Assembly: GCF_005795905.1 (NCBI RefSeq)
Contig: NZ_VAWE01000001.1
Coordinates: forward strand, 7,567,501-7,631,500
DNA length: 64,000 nucleotides
Origin: Streptomyces marianii
GTDB lineage: Bacteria > Actinomycetota > Actinomycetes > Streptomycetales > Streptomycetaceae
Direction: 5' to 3'
Shown here: piece by piece, positions 35,067 through 45,100 of the stretch
Layout of the letters: every line of letters begins with the position of its first letter
Numbering within the stretch: the stretch's first letter is position 1
Made by a program: the position numbers and the translations under genes
Notes under the pieces: generated by a model
What the model saw: the letters and a program-made list of their open reading frames with translations, nothing else
What the model was told of the DNA's origin: nothing
Databases searched by the model: none

Positions 35067-38000
35067 CCACCGCACTGACCGACTTCAACCGCACCGACAC
35101 GGACTTCCCCCGCACCGGCTACCCGGAACTCCTGGCCGCGCAGGCCGCCCGTACCCCCGCGGCCCCCGCCCTGGTGCACGGCGGCCGGGTCTGGACGTTC
35201 GAGGAGCTGGAGACCGCCACCAACCGGCTGGCGCACGCCCTGATCGCGCGGGGTGCCGGTCCCGGTGAGCGGATCGGCCTGTGCTATCCGCGCGGGGCCG
35301 ACTACGTGATCGGGTCCCTCGGGATCCTGAAGACGGGCTCCGCGATCGTGGCGCTCGACCCGGTCAACCCCGACGAGCGGCTCACCGCGATGATCGCCGA
35401 CGCAGGGCCTCTGCTGGTGCTCACGCCCCCCGAGACCGCCGCGCGCCTGCCCGGGGACGTGGCCCGCGCCGAGGTGGCCACCGCCGGTCTCGACCGGCCC
35501 GGCACCCCGGTCGGCGTGCCCACCGGACCCGACACCGTCAGCCACCTCATCTACACCTCCGGCTCCACCGGCACCCCCAAGGCCGTCCTGGAGCGGCACG
35601 GCGCACTCACCAACCTGGTGCACTGGACCGCCCGCGCCTACGGGGTGCGCCCCGGTGACCGGGCCTCCTGGATGTCGACACCGGGCTTCGCCGTGCAGAT
35701 CATGGAGTGGCTGCCCTATCTGCCCCTCGGCGCCGCCGTCCACATCCCCGAGGCGGGCCGGGCGCAGACGCCGGAGCAGATCCGCGACTGGCTCGCCGCC
35801 GAGCGCATCACCCACACCATGCTGGTCGCCGCCCTCGCCGAGCCCGTCTGGGCGCTCGACTGGCCGGCGGACACCGCGTTGCGCGTCCTGGTGACGACGG
35901 CGGAGCGGGTGCACTCCTGGCCGCCCACCGACACACCGTTCCGGGTCGTGATGACGTACGGGACCACCGAGACCACCAACGTCCTCACCTGCCTCGACCT
36001 CGGCGCGGGCGTCGACTTCACCAGCCAGGCCACCCCCGAGGCCGTCCGCGCGACCCGTCAGGTCCCCGTCGGCGTGCCCATCGCCAACATGCGGGTGCAC
36101 CTGCTGGACGAGCACGACCGGCCGGTCCCCGACGGCGAGGTGGGGCGGCTCCACGTCTCCGGCGCCGGGGTGGCCGCCGGCTACCACGGCCGCCCCGACC
36201 TCACCGCGGCGAAGTTCCGCACCGGCGTCGCCGTCGAAGGCGATCCCCACCCGGTGCTGTACGACACCGGGGACCTGGCGCGCCGCCGTGAGGACGGCGC
36301 CGTCGAACTCCTCGGCCGCTCCGACGCCCAGGTCAAGATCCGCGGCTTCCGGGTGGAACTCGGCGAGGTCGAGACCCATGTGGCCCGTGTCGACGGTGTC
36401 GCCGGGGCCGTCGTGGTGGTCCACGAACGCGCCGCCGACGACCGGCGGCTGGTGGCGTACGTCGCCACGGATCCCGGCACGGACCCGGGCCCCGCCGGGA
36501 TCCGGGCCGCCGTGGCCCGCACCCTGCCCTACTACATGGTGCCGTCCGCGGTCGTCGTCCTGCCCGCCCTGCCCCGCCTGGCCAACGGAAAGGTCGACCG
36601 GCGCGCCCTCCCCGAACCGCCCGAGCCCCACGACGGCGTCGGCACCGGATACGAGCCCCCGCGCAACGAGATCGAGGACGGGCTGGTCCGGCTGTGGGCC
36701 GGGGCGTTCCGCACCGAGGTCGTCGGCATCCACGACAACTTCTTCGACCTCGGCGGCCACTCGCTCCTCGCCTTCCAGCTGATCGACGAGATCCGCCGGC
36801 GCTACGGCGTCGAACTGAGTCTGTCCGACCTGTCCTCCCGCCCGACCGTCGCCGAACTGGGCGAGATCGTGGTGACCCGGCGCGAGGGCGGACGGGACGG
36901 CTTCGGCGGACTGCCCGCCATCGTGCCCGACCCGGCCGGCCGCTTCGCGCCCTTCCCGCTGACCGAGAGCCAGCAGGCGCTGTGGATCGGCCGCGGCGGA
37001 CTCGTCGACCTCGGCAACGTCGGCTGCCACGGCTACTTCGAATGGGAGAGCGAGCGCCTCGACGTACCCCGCTTCGAGACCGCCTGGCGCCGCCTCGTGG
37101 AGCGCCACGACGCCCTGCGCACCCGCATCCTCCCCGACGGCACCCAGCAGGTGTACGAGGAGGTTCCGGACCACGACATCCCCGTCACCGATCTCGGCGG
37201 GCTGGACCCGGACGCCCGCGAGGCGGAGCTCGTCGTCCTGCGGGACCGGCTGTCCCACCAGGTGCTCGACGCCGACAGCTGGCCCCTGTTCGACGTGCGG
37301 ATCAGCCTGCTCGGCGGCGGTCGCGCCCGGATCCACCTCTGCCTCGACTTCCTCGTCGCCGACGCCTGGAGCTACTTCCAGGTCCTCGTGCCGGACCTCG
37401 TCGCGTACTACGCCGACCCGGCGGCCCAACTCCCGGCGCTGGAACTGACGTTCCGCGACTACGTGCTGGCCGTCGGGAACTCCCTGCGGGACAGCGAGCT
37501 CTACCGGCGCTCCGAGTGGTACTGGCGGGACCGCCTGGCGGGGCTGCCGCCCGCGCCGGAGCTCCCCGAGCGCCCGGCGGACGCCCCGGAACTGCCGGTC
37601 CGCTTCGAACGGCTCAGCCATGTCGTCCCCGCCGACCTGTGGAACCGCGTCCAGGAACGGGCCGGCGACCGCAAGATCACCGCGTCCGGAGTGCTCGCCG
37701 CCGCCTACGCGGAGATCCTCGGCAGGGCCTCCGGGCAGGCGAGGTTCACCGTCAACTTCCCCCTCTTCAACCGGCTTCCGCTGCACCCGCAGGTCAACTC
37801 GCTGCTCGCGGACACCACGACGACCCTGCTGCTCGCCGTCGAGCAGGAGGCCACCACCTTCGCCGGCCGCGCGCAGGCCCTCCAGCGGCGCCTGTGGGCC
37901 GACCTGGAGCACCGCTACTTCAGCGGCGTGCAGGTGCTGCGGGAACTGACCCGGCTCCGCGGGAGCCTCGCCCCGGCCATGCCCGTGGTGATGACCAGCC

Positions 38001-39010
38001 TCGCCGGCCACCCGCCGAACTACGAGCAGAACGAGCTCGGCGTGCCCGTCTACGGCATCTCCCAGACCCCTCAAGTCTCGCTGGACTTCCAGGTCTTCGA
38101 GAAGGCGGGCGGCCTCACGTTCAACTGGGACCACCTCCCCGCGGTGTACCCGGACGGTCTGATCGAGGGCATGTTCGAGGAGTTCGTCGCCCTCGTCGAG
38201 TCGCTGGGGGAGGAGGACGCCTGGGAGCGCCACTCGCCGCCGCCCGGCGAGGACACGACCGCCGCCGAGGCCGTCGGGGAACGGGACACCGGGGACGCCT
38301 GGGAACGCTACTGGGCGGGCATCGAGCGCACCGGCCGCGGCGGCGACGTCATCTGGGACGCCGACAGCGGCGAGGAGTTCACCTGGCTGCTCGCCCAGGC
38401 CAAGCGCCACTTCCGGGACGACATGCCGGTCGTCGACCTCGGCTGCGGCAACGGCCGCTACAGCCGTGAACTCGCCGCGCACTACCCGCGCGTCGTCGGC
38501 GTGGACGTGTCCTCCAGCGCGATCGAGCACGCCGCCCGGGAGGCGCGGGAGGCGGGGGTGGCCAACGTCGACCACTTCGCCGTCGACATGACCGACGCGA
38601 CCCAGGCGGCCGCCCTCGGCGAAGGCCCCTACAACATCTTCGTCCGCGGCGTCTTCCACGTCCTCGACGACGCGGCGCGGGCCCGGCTCGCGTCCGTCGC
38701 GGGCAGGCTGCTCGGGCGAGACGGAGTGCTGATCGTCCACGAGCCCGACTACTCCGGCAACTCCTTCGGATACCTCGGCTTCGTCGGCGGAAAGCGCGGC
38801 CGGGCCCAGGACCTGGTGGGTCCGCTGGAGGCGGCCGGCGTACGGCACTCCCACCGCTTCACCCGCCCCGAACTGGCCGCCGCCTTCCCTGCGGACGACT
38901 GGGAGGTCGTGCACGACCAGGCGGTACGGCTGCACGCCGTCGACCCCGAGTCGGACTCCGAGGCGCTGCTGCTCCCCGGGTACTACGCGGTGCTCCGCCG
39001 CAGGCACTGA
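35063..39010 (+). CDS. NRPS with order A-PCP-Cy-MT
   Basis: A 1,315-residue assembly-line protein from GTG 35063. A domain about 20-510 (LIYTSGSTGTPKAVLERHG, YDTGDLARRRE, LANGKVDRRAL), PCP with Ser near 566 (FFDLGGHSLLAFQLID), heterocyclisation domain about 620-1050 with the Cy motif DFLVADAWS near 762, then a class I methyltransferase about 1090-1315 (VVDLGCGNGRYSRELA). In the A pocket the usual FDxS is FAVQ, so Asp235 is Ala; the substrate is probably not an ordinary alpha-amino acid. The core GGE loop is also replaced by TAERV. Cy domains condense and cyclise Cys, Ser or Thr, yet no cognate A-PCP follows in this protein, so it must work with a partner, possibly the Cy-A-PCP protein at 57283. 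Ending in MT after Cy is an unusual order. Confidence 0.9.
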   Translation: MTTALTDFNRTDTDFPRTGYPELLAAQAARTPAAPALVHGGRVWTFEELETATNRLAHALIARGAGPGERIGLCYPRGADYVIGSLGILKTGSAIVALDPVNPDERLTAMIADAGPLLVLTPPETAARLPGDVARAEVATAGLDRPGTPVGVPTGPDTVSHLIYTSGSTGTPKAVLERHGALTNLVHWTARAYGVRPGDRASWMSTPGFAVQIMEWLPYLPLGAAVHIPEAGRAQTPEQIRDWLAAERITHTMLVAALAEPVWALDWPADTALRVLVTTAERVHSWPPTDTPFRVVMTYGTTETTNVLTCLDLGAGVDFTSQATPEAVRATRQVPVGVPIANMRVHLLDEHDRPVPDGEVGRLHVSGAGVAAGYHGRPDLTAAKFRTGVAVEGDPHPVLYDTGDLARRREDGAVELLGRSDAQVKIRGFRVELGEVETHVARVDGVAGAVVVVHERAADDRRLVAYVATDPGTDPGPAGIRAAVARTLPYYMVPSAVVVLPALPRLANGKVDRRALPEPPEPHDGVGTGYEPPRNEIEDGLVRLWAGAFRTEVVGIHDNFFDLGGHSLLAFQLIDEIRRRYGVELSLSDLSSRPTVAELGEIVVTRREGGRDGFGGLPAIVPDPAGRFAPFPLTESQQALWIGRGGLVDLGNVGCHGYFEWESERLDVPRFETAWRRLVERHDALRTRILPDGTQQVYEEVPDHDIPVTDLGGLDPDAREAELVVLRDRLSHQVLDADSWPLFDVRISLLGGGRARIHLCLDFLVADAWSYFQVLVPDLVAYYADPAAQLPALELTFRDYVLAVGNSLRDSELYRRSEWYWRDRLAGLPPAPELPERPADAPELPVRFERLSHVVPADLWNRVQERAGDRKITASGVLAAAYAEILGRASGQARFTVNFPLFNRLPLHPQVNSLLADTTTTLLLAVEQEATTFAGRAQALQRRLWADLEHRYFSGVQVLRELTRLRGSLAPAMPVVMTSLAGHPPNYEQNELGVPVYGISQTPQVSLDFQVFEKAGGLTFNWDHLPAVYPDGLIEGMFEEFVALVESLGEEDAWERHSPPPGEDTTAAEAVGERDTGDAWERYWAGIERTGRGGDVIWDADSGEEFTWLLAQAKRHFRDDMPVVDLGCGNGRYSRELAAHYPRVVGVDVSSSAIEHAAREAREAGVANVDHFAVDMTDATQAAALGEGPYNIFVRGVFHVLDDAARARLASVAGRLLGRDGVLIVHEPDYSGNSFGYLGFVGGKRGRAQDLVGPLEAAGVRHSHRFTRPELAAAFPADDWEVVHDQAVRLHAVDPESDSEALLLPGYYAVLRRRH

Positions 39011-39345
39011 AGGGCCGCCGGGGCGGCGGCCCCGCCGCCGGCCGCTCCCGAGGCGCGTCACTCGGGAGGGACCGCCGGGGTCGATGCGGCAGACCGCGGC
39101 GAACGGGACCGGGCCGCCGGCCACCACCACGTCGCCGTACACGCTCTCGTCAGGCTCCGCGCCGCCGAAACCCTCGGGCTCTCGGCGCGGAGCCCGACGC
39201 TCGCGCGGGGGACGACCGCGGTGCGAACACCCGCACGGCCGGCCGGAGCTCGGCGGAAGGCGGGCGCCAAGGGCGGCCGCCTGGCGGCGGCCGGTGAAAC
39301 CGAGCGGGCCGCGGACGGTGTCCGGCGACCGCACGGACCATTCCG
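39011..39345. other. Intergenic stretch
   Basis: 335 bp between the A-PCP-Cy-MT gene and the DNA-glycosylase gene. It starts with a GC-rich hairpin (CGGGGC/GCCCCG region at about 39020-39035), possibly a terminator. Short frames are open on both strands but lack ribosome sites and known motifs. A promoter for the resistance/export pair is expected near the right end. Confidence 0.4.
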
Positions 39346-40479
39346 GTGAAAGACTGGGGAACTGTGGAACGACGAACCGCCGACCGGCTGCTCAGAGCAC
39401 ACGCACAGGCGATCGGGGGCCGGGCCCGTGAGAAGACGGTCGCCGGCGCCCTGGAGCGGGTCGTGGCCGTCCAGGCCCAGGACCTCGGCGCCGCGGCTCT
39501 CGGCCTGCGCGCCCGCGTCGGCGGGCTGACCGCCGACGACGTACGGCGCGCCACCGACTCCGAACGGACGGCCTTACGGGGCTGGTTCATGCGCGGGACG
39601 CTCCAGCTCGTCCCGGCCGCCGACGCCCGCTGGCTGCTCGGACTGCTCGGGCCCGTCCAACTGGCCCTCGGCGCCCGCCGGCTGCGGGAACTCGGCCTGG
39701 ACGAGCCCCTGTGCGACCGTGCGTCCCGGCTGATCGTGAAGGCCGTCGACGGCGAGGGACCGCTCACCCGGGCCGAACTCACCGAACGCCTCGCCACTCT
39801 GGGCATCGAGTCCAAGGGCCAGTCCGCGTTCCACCTCATCCGGCGCGCCGCGCTCTCCGGGCTCGTCTGCCACGGGCCGCAGCGCGACGGTGAGGCGACG
39901 TTCGTCCTCCTCGACGACTGGCTGCCGTCGGACGGCCCGCCGCCGTTCTCCGGGGAGGCCGCGGAGAGGGAACTGGCCCGCCGCTACCGGCGGGCACACG
40001 GTCCCTCGGACGCGGCCGATTTCGCGCACTGGTCGGGGCTGCGCGCCACCGTCTGCAAAAGAGCCTGGGCGGCCGCGGGAGAACCCTCCCGGGAAGACGC
40101 GGAATCAATTCCCCGAGGCGATGTGCGGCTGCTTCCGGCCTACGACAACTACCTTGTCGGATACCGGCGCAGGGAACTGTCGGTGCCCGCCGCCCACGAG
40201 CGCCGCGTCTGGCCGGGCGGCGGGATCATCCGCGCGACCGTCATGGTCGACGGCTGGGCGGTGGGCACCTGGTCGGGAGGCCGACGCGGCAGCGCGCCCG
40301 TCGTCGAGCCCTTCGCCGGCGGAGAACCGCCGGAGGCGGTGGCGGCGGACGAGGCCGCGACCGAGGAGATCGAGGCCGGGATCGCCCGTGAGGGCGCCGA
40401 TCTCGCACGGTTCTACAACGGTTCTCACACGCTCTCTACGCCCGGTCTCCAACCGCCCGGATTCGTAACCGGACACTAA
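39346..40479 (+). CDS. AlkZ-like (HTH_42) DNA glycosylase/winged-helix protein
   Basis: A 377-residue protein of the DUF1006/HTH_42 superfamily from GTG 39346 (a GTG at 39364 is also possible). It has repeated winged-helix units and the segment VVAVQAQDLGAAALGLRAR, whose Q-x-Q corresponds to the catalytic QxQ motif of AlkZ/YcaQ DNA glycosylases. Other conserved stretches are FMRGTLQLVPAADARWLLGL, HWSGLR and RLLPAYDNYLVGYRRREL. AlkZ-type enzymes excise bulky alkylated bases or unhook crosslinks, and several antibiotic clusters keep one for self-protection. The position between NRPS genes and beside an exporter supports that role. A TTA leucine codon (codon 77, 39574-39576) makes translation dependent on the rare tRNA of the bldA type. 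Superfamily call is firm, glycosylase activity is inferred. Confidence 0.82.
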   Translation: MKDWGTVERRTADRLLRAHAQAIGGRAREKTVAGALERVVAVQAQDLGAAALGLRARVGGLTADDVRRATDSERTALRGWFMRGTLQLVPAADARWLLGLLGPVQLALGARRLRELGLDEPLCDRASRLIVKAVDGEGPLTRAELTERLATLGIESKGQSAFHLIRRAALSGLVCHGPQRDGEATFVLLDDWLPSDGPPPFSGEAAERELARRYRRAHGPSDAADFAHWSGLRATVCKRAWAAAGEPSREDAESIPRGDVRLLPAYDNYLVGYRRRELSVPAAHERRVWPGGGIIRATVMVDGWAVGTWSGGRRGSAPVVEPFAGGEPPEAVAADEAATEEIEAGIAREGADLARFYNGSHTLSTPGLQPPGFVTGH

Positions 40480-40542
40480 CCGCGCGTCCGTACCTTCGGT
40501 GCCGTCCGACAATTCCGTCCCCGATCAGAAAAGGGCGTCGAC

Positions 40543-41841
40543 ATGGCACTCGGTCGGCATTCCGATTTCAACCGCCTGTGGTTCGGGCAGACCGTCAGCA
40601 ACTTCGGTGACAAGATCTCGCTGCTCGCGCTGCCGACCCTCGCGGTCGTCTTTCTCGACGGGGGAGCGTTCGAGGTCGGCGTGCTCGGCGCGCTGCGCTT
40701 CCTCCCGTTCCTCCTGCTCGCCCCGGTCGCCGGGCTCGTCGCCGACCGGGTCTCGCGCCGCGCCGTCATGATCGTGGCAGACCTCGGCCGCTTCCTGGCG
40801 CTGGGCACCATCCCACTGGCCTTCGCACTCGACTCCGTCACGATGACGCACGTCTACGTCGTGGCCGCCGCCACCGGCATCCTGACCGCCTTCTTCGAGG
40901 TCTCCTACCAGTCCTGGCTGCCGCAGCTGATCGGCACCGAGAACCTCGTCGAGGGCAACACCAAGCTCCAGATCAGCCGAAGCGTCGCCGAAGCGGTCGG
41001 CGCCGGCGCCGGTGGCGCGCTGATCCAGTTCCTCGGCGCCGCCCGCGCGATCACGGCGGACGCGCTGACCTTCCTCGTCTCGCTGGTCGCCCTGCTCCTC
41101 ATCCGGCACCGCGACACCCGCGCCAGGGTGCAGGAGACGAAGGCCTCGGCCAAGGCCGAGATGAAGGAGGGCCTGAAGACCCTCTTCGGAACTCCCGTCC
41201 TGCGCAGCCTGTTCACCGCCAACGTCGTGGTCAACCTCGGTGCCGCGATGGGCGACGCGCTGCTGATCGTGTACGCCTACAAGGTCCTCGACCTGAGCCC
41301 CGGCCAGGTGGGCGCGGCCTTCGCCGTGATGTCCGTCTTCGTCATCGTCGGCGCGGTGCTGTCCGAGCAGGTCTCCAAGGCGCTCACCCTGGGCCGCACC
41401 CTGGTCCTGACGGCGGTCGTCCTCGGCGCCGGCTACGTCCTGGTCCCGACCGGCGGCGCCGTCGCCGGCTTCGTCGGACTGATCGTGGTCCAGGCCGTCA
41501 TCGGTTTCGTGTCCCCGATGTTCGACATCCACGTCCTCAGCCTGGTCCAGGGCGTCACGCCCAACGAGCAGATGGGCCGCGTCAGCGGCACCGCCCTCTC
41601 GGCGGTCTACGGCGCACTGTCCCTCGGCTACCTGGTGGGCGGCGCGCTCGGCGAGGCGCTCGGCCTCACCGGCGCCCTGGCAGTGGCCGGAGCCATCACC
41701 GCCATCGGCGGTCTGACCCTGCTCGGCGGCCCGGTCGCCGCCATCAAGGAGATGCCGGGCGGCGACGCCCCCGAGGCACAGGACACCCCGGGCACCGAGC
41801 CCGCGGCGTCCGCCGGGAACGACACCAGGATCGGCGCCTAG
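40543..41841 (+). CDS. MFS exporter
   Basis: A 432-residue transporter from ATG 40543 with 12 predicted helices. The MFS signature between helices 2 and 3 reads GLVADRVSRRAVMIVADLGR, and FFEVSYQSWLPQLIG, RSVAEAVGAGAGGALIQFLG and VQGVTPNEQMGRVSGTALSA are typical of the EntS/MefA-like efflux branch. A short Gly/Ala/Pro-rich tail follows. It lies 63 bp after the DNA-glycosylase gene, and the two probably form a self-protection unit: repair plus export of the NRPS product. A related truncated exporter (21282-21876) in the mobile region is a separate remnant. Confidence 0.9.
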   Translation: MALGRHSDFNRLWFGQTVSNFGDKISLLALPTLAVVFLDGGAFEVGVLGALRFLPFLLLAPVAGLVADRVSRRAVMIVADLGRFLALGTIPLAFALDSVTMTHVYVVAAATGILTAFFEVSYQSWLPQLIGTENLVEGNTKLQISRSVAEAVGAGAGGALIQFLGAARAITADALTFLVSLVALLLIRHRDTRARVQETKASAKAEMKEGLKTLFGTPVLRSLFTANVVVNLGAAMGDALLIVYAYKVLDLSPGQVGAAFAVMSVFVIVGAVLSEQVSKALTLGRTLVLTAVVLGAGYVLVPTGGAVAGFVGLIVVQAVIGFVSPMFDIHVLSLVQGVTPNEQMGRVSGTALSAVYGALSLGYLVGGALGEALGLTGALAVAGAITAIGGLTLLGGPVAAIKEMPGGDAPEAQDTPGTEPAASAGNDTRIGA

Positions 41842-42178
41842 AAGACCGCTGAAGATCTTGCTCTGGCCGCCCGGAGCGCCCCGGATTGCCGCTAAATGTC
41901 AATCGCTGCAAACCAGGGCAGACCGGGCACAGTTTCGAGATCTCCAGGACGCTTCCAGGGCGTGTCGCGAAAGTAGCTCCGTCCGCCCACAGTGCGGGAG
42001 GGACCGCCGCAACACGCCCCAGGACTCCCCGCGCACCGGAGCGGGCGCCGGCCCCCAGGCCGGCCCCCGCTCCGCAGCCGCACACCGCACACCGCACCGG
42101 CGGACGTACCGCCGGCGCGTATCCGCACCCCCGCGCCCCCCGCCGTCTTCCTCTCGACCACACGCACGGAGGCACCAG
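41842..42178. other. Intergenic stretch with probable promoter
   Basis: 337 bp before the second group of NRPS genes. No repeat, RNA or ORF stands out. A promoter is expected because the following five genes are all coupled and need a start point. ACGGAGG (42166-42172) is the ribosome site of the next gene. Confidence 0.45.
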
Positions 42179-45100
42179 GTGAGCGAGTCCCTCGCCGAAC
42201 GCATAGCCGCACTGCCGAAGTCCCGCCGGGCACTGTTCCAGGCCCTCGCGGGCCGCAACGGGGGACGCGCCGCCGTACGGGAGGACCCGGACCCGGCACC
42301 GCGGGACCCGGACGAGCCGCCGGTGCTCTCCTTCGCCCAGCGCCGGCTGTGGTTCGTCGACCAGCTCCAGCCCGGCAGCCCGGCCTACAACGTGCCGGTC
42401 GCCACCCGTATCCGGGGTCCCCTCGACGTCCCCGCCCTCCACGGTGCGCTCCAGGACCTCGTGGACCGGCACGAGATCCTGCGCACCGTCCACGAGGACG
42501 TCCCGGGCGCGGCCGAGGCGGTGCCCCGGGTGCTGGAGGGGCACCGGCTCCCGCTGCCGGTGACCGAACTGCCCGACGAGGACGCCGTCCGCGCCTTCTA
42601 CGATGCGGACGCCTCCGCCCCCTTCGACCTCGCGGGAGACATCCCGGTGCGCGCCTCGCTCGCCCGGATGTCCGCCGACGACCACGTCCTCGTCCTCAAT
42701 CTGCACCACATCGTCACCGACGGCTGGTCCATGCGGCTGCTGACCACCGAACTGGAGTCCGCCTACGCGGCCCGGACCGGGGCACAGGCCCCACCGCTCT
42801 CCCCGCTCGCCCTCCAGTACGCGGACTTCGCGGCCTGGCAGCGCCGCCGCATCGGCGGCGAACGGCTGGAACGCCTCACCGGCTTCTGGCGCGAGGAACT
42901 CGCCGGCGCGAGCCCCGTGGACCTGCCCACCGACCGGCCCCGGCCGCCCGTGTTCGGCCATTCGGGGGCGTCCCGCTACATCGAACTGCCCCCACGGCTC
43001 ATCGACCGGCTCAGGGAGTTCGGCAAGTCCGAGGGCGCCACCCTCTACATGACGCTGCTGGCCGGGTTCGCCGCCACCCTGCGCCGCTGGACCGGCCAGG
43101 ACGACATCGTCGTCGGCACCTCCGTGTCAGGCCGCGACCACCCCGCCTTCGGCGACCTCATCGGCTTCTTCGTCAACACCCTGCCGCTGCGCATCGCCGC
43201 GCCCGGCGACCTCTCGTTCGCCGGACTCGTCCGCGCCACCCGGCACACCACCCTGCAGGCGTACGCCCACCAGGAGCTTCCGTTCGACCTGATCGTGGAC
43301 ACGGCCGGACTGCCGCGCGACCCCAGTCGGCCACCACTCACCTCCGTGATGTTCCTGCTGGACGAGACCCCCGACACCGCGCCGCGACTCGCCGGACTCG
43401 CCACCGAACCTCTCGACTTCGCCTCCCGCGCCACCAAGTACGACCTGATGATCAGCGTCCACGACACCGGCAGCACCGTCCGCGCCCTGGTGGAGTACCC
43501 CACCGACCTCTTCGACCCGGCGACCGTCGACCGGCTCCTGGGCAACTTCCTCACCACCCTGGAAGGCGCCGTCGACCGCCCCGAGGCACGGCTCCGCGAC
43601 CTCCCGCTGCTCACCGGTGCCGAGCGCCGCGCCGCGCTGGACGACTGGAACGCCACCCGGGCCCCCTTCCCCCAGGACGCCTGCCTCCACCAGCTGTTCG
43701 AGGAGCACGCCGACCGCAGGCCGGACGCCGCGGCGGTCGTCTGCGGCGGCCTGGGCGGCTGGACCGTCACCTACCGGGAGCTGGAGGAGCGCGCCAACCG
43801 GCTCGCCCGCCGGCTCACCGAGGCGGGCGCCGGCCCCGACCGGACCGTGGCCCTGTGCCTGCGCCGGGGCCCCGGGCTGATCACCGCGATCCTCGCCGTC
43901 CTCAAGGCGGGCGCCGCCTACGTCCCGCTCGACCCCGAGTACCCCCAGGAGCGCCTGGGCCTGCTTCTCGACGACGTGGCAGCGCCGATCGTCGTCTCCG
44001 ACGCGGAAGTCGTGGGCCGGCTGCCGCTCCGCCCCGGCACCGACCGGATCCTGCTGGACGCCGACCGGCCGCTGCTGGAGACGTTCCCCGCGACCCGTCC
44101 CGCGGTCCCCGTCACCTCCCGCGACCTCGCGTACGTCATCTTCACCTCCGGCTCCACCGGCACACCCAAGGGGATCGCGCTGGAGCACCGCGGGGTCGTC
44201 AACAACCTGCTCGACCTCAACCGCTCCTACGGCATCGGCCCCGGCGACGCCGTCCTCGCCCTCTCCTCGCCCAGCTTCGACATGAGCGTCTACGAGACGC
44301 TCGGCATGCTCGCGGCCGGCGGCACCGTGGTCCTGCCGGACCCCGCGGCCGCCAAGGACCCGGCCCACTGGGCCGAGCTGATCGAGCGCCACGGCGTGAC
44401 CGTGTGGAACTCCGCGCCCGCACTGCTCGGGCTGCTCCTCGACCAGCTGGAGCACGCCTCCGGTCCCGCGCTGCCCGGCCTGCGCGCCGCCTTCCTCGGC
44501 GGCGACTGGATCCCCGTCACCCAGCCCGACCGGATCCGGGCCTTCGCCCCCGGGCTGCGGTTCGCGGCGCTCGGCGGGGCGACCGAGGCGTCCATCCACT
44601 CCGTCGAGTACCGGGTGGGCCGCGTCGAACCGGGCTGGACGAAGCTGCCGTACGGCCGGCCGATGGCCAACCAGCGCACCTACATCCTCGATCCCGAGGA
44701 CCGGATCGTGCCGGTCGGCGTGCCCGGCGAACTGCACCTCGGCGGGACCGGGCTGGCCCGCGGATACCTCAACCGGCCGGAGCTGACAGCGGAGAAGTTC
44801 GTCCACGTCGAACTCGAGCCCGGCCGCACCGAACGGCTCTACCGGACCGGGGACCTCGCCCGCTACCTGCCCGACGGGACCGTCGAGCTGCTCGGCCGCA
44901 CCGACTTCCGCATCAAGCTCAACGGGCTGCGCATCGAGCCCGGCGAGGTGGAGGGCGCCCTGCGCGACCGGCCCGGCGTGCGCGAGGCCGTCGTCGTCGC
45001 CCGGCAGGCCGCCGGCTCGGCACGCCTGGTCGGCTACGTCGTGCCCGAGGACGGCGCGGCCCCGGACACCGCCGCCCTGCGCGGCGCGCTGGGCACGGTG

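Noticed and set aside
34562..39334. A 1,590-codon open frame antisense to the A-PCP-Cy-MT gene.
   Set aside because: The translation is a Gly/Val/Arg/Asp-rich mirror of the coding strand with no domain; the sense strand has clear NRPS motifs.
39058..39345. A possible small gene before the DNA-glycosylase gene.
   Set aside because: Several frames are open but none has a ribosome site or known motif; left as intergenic.
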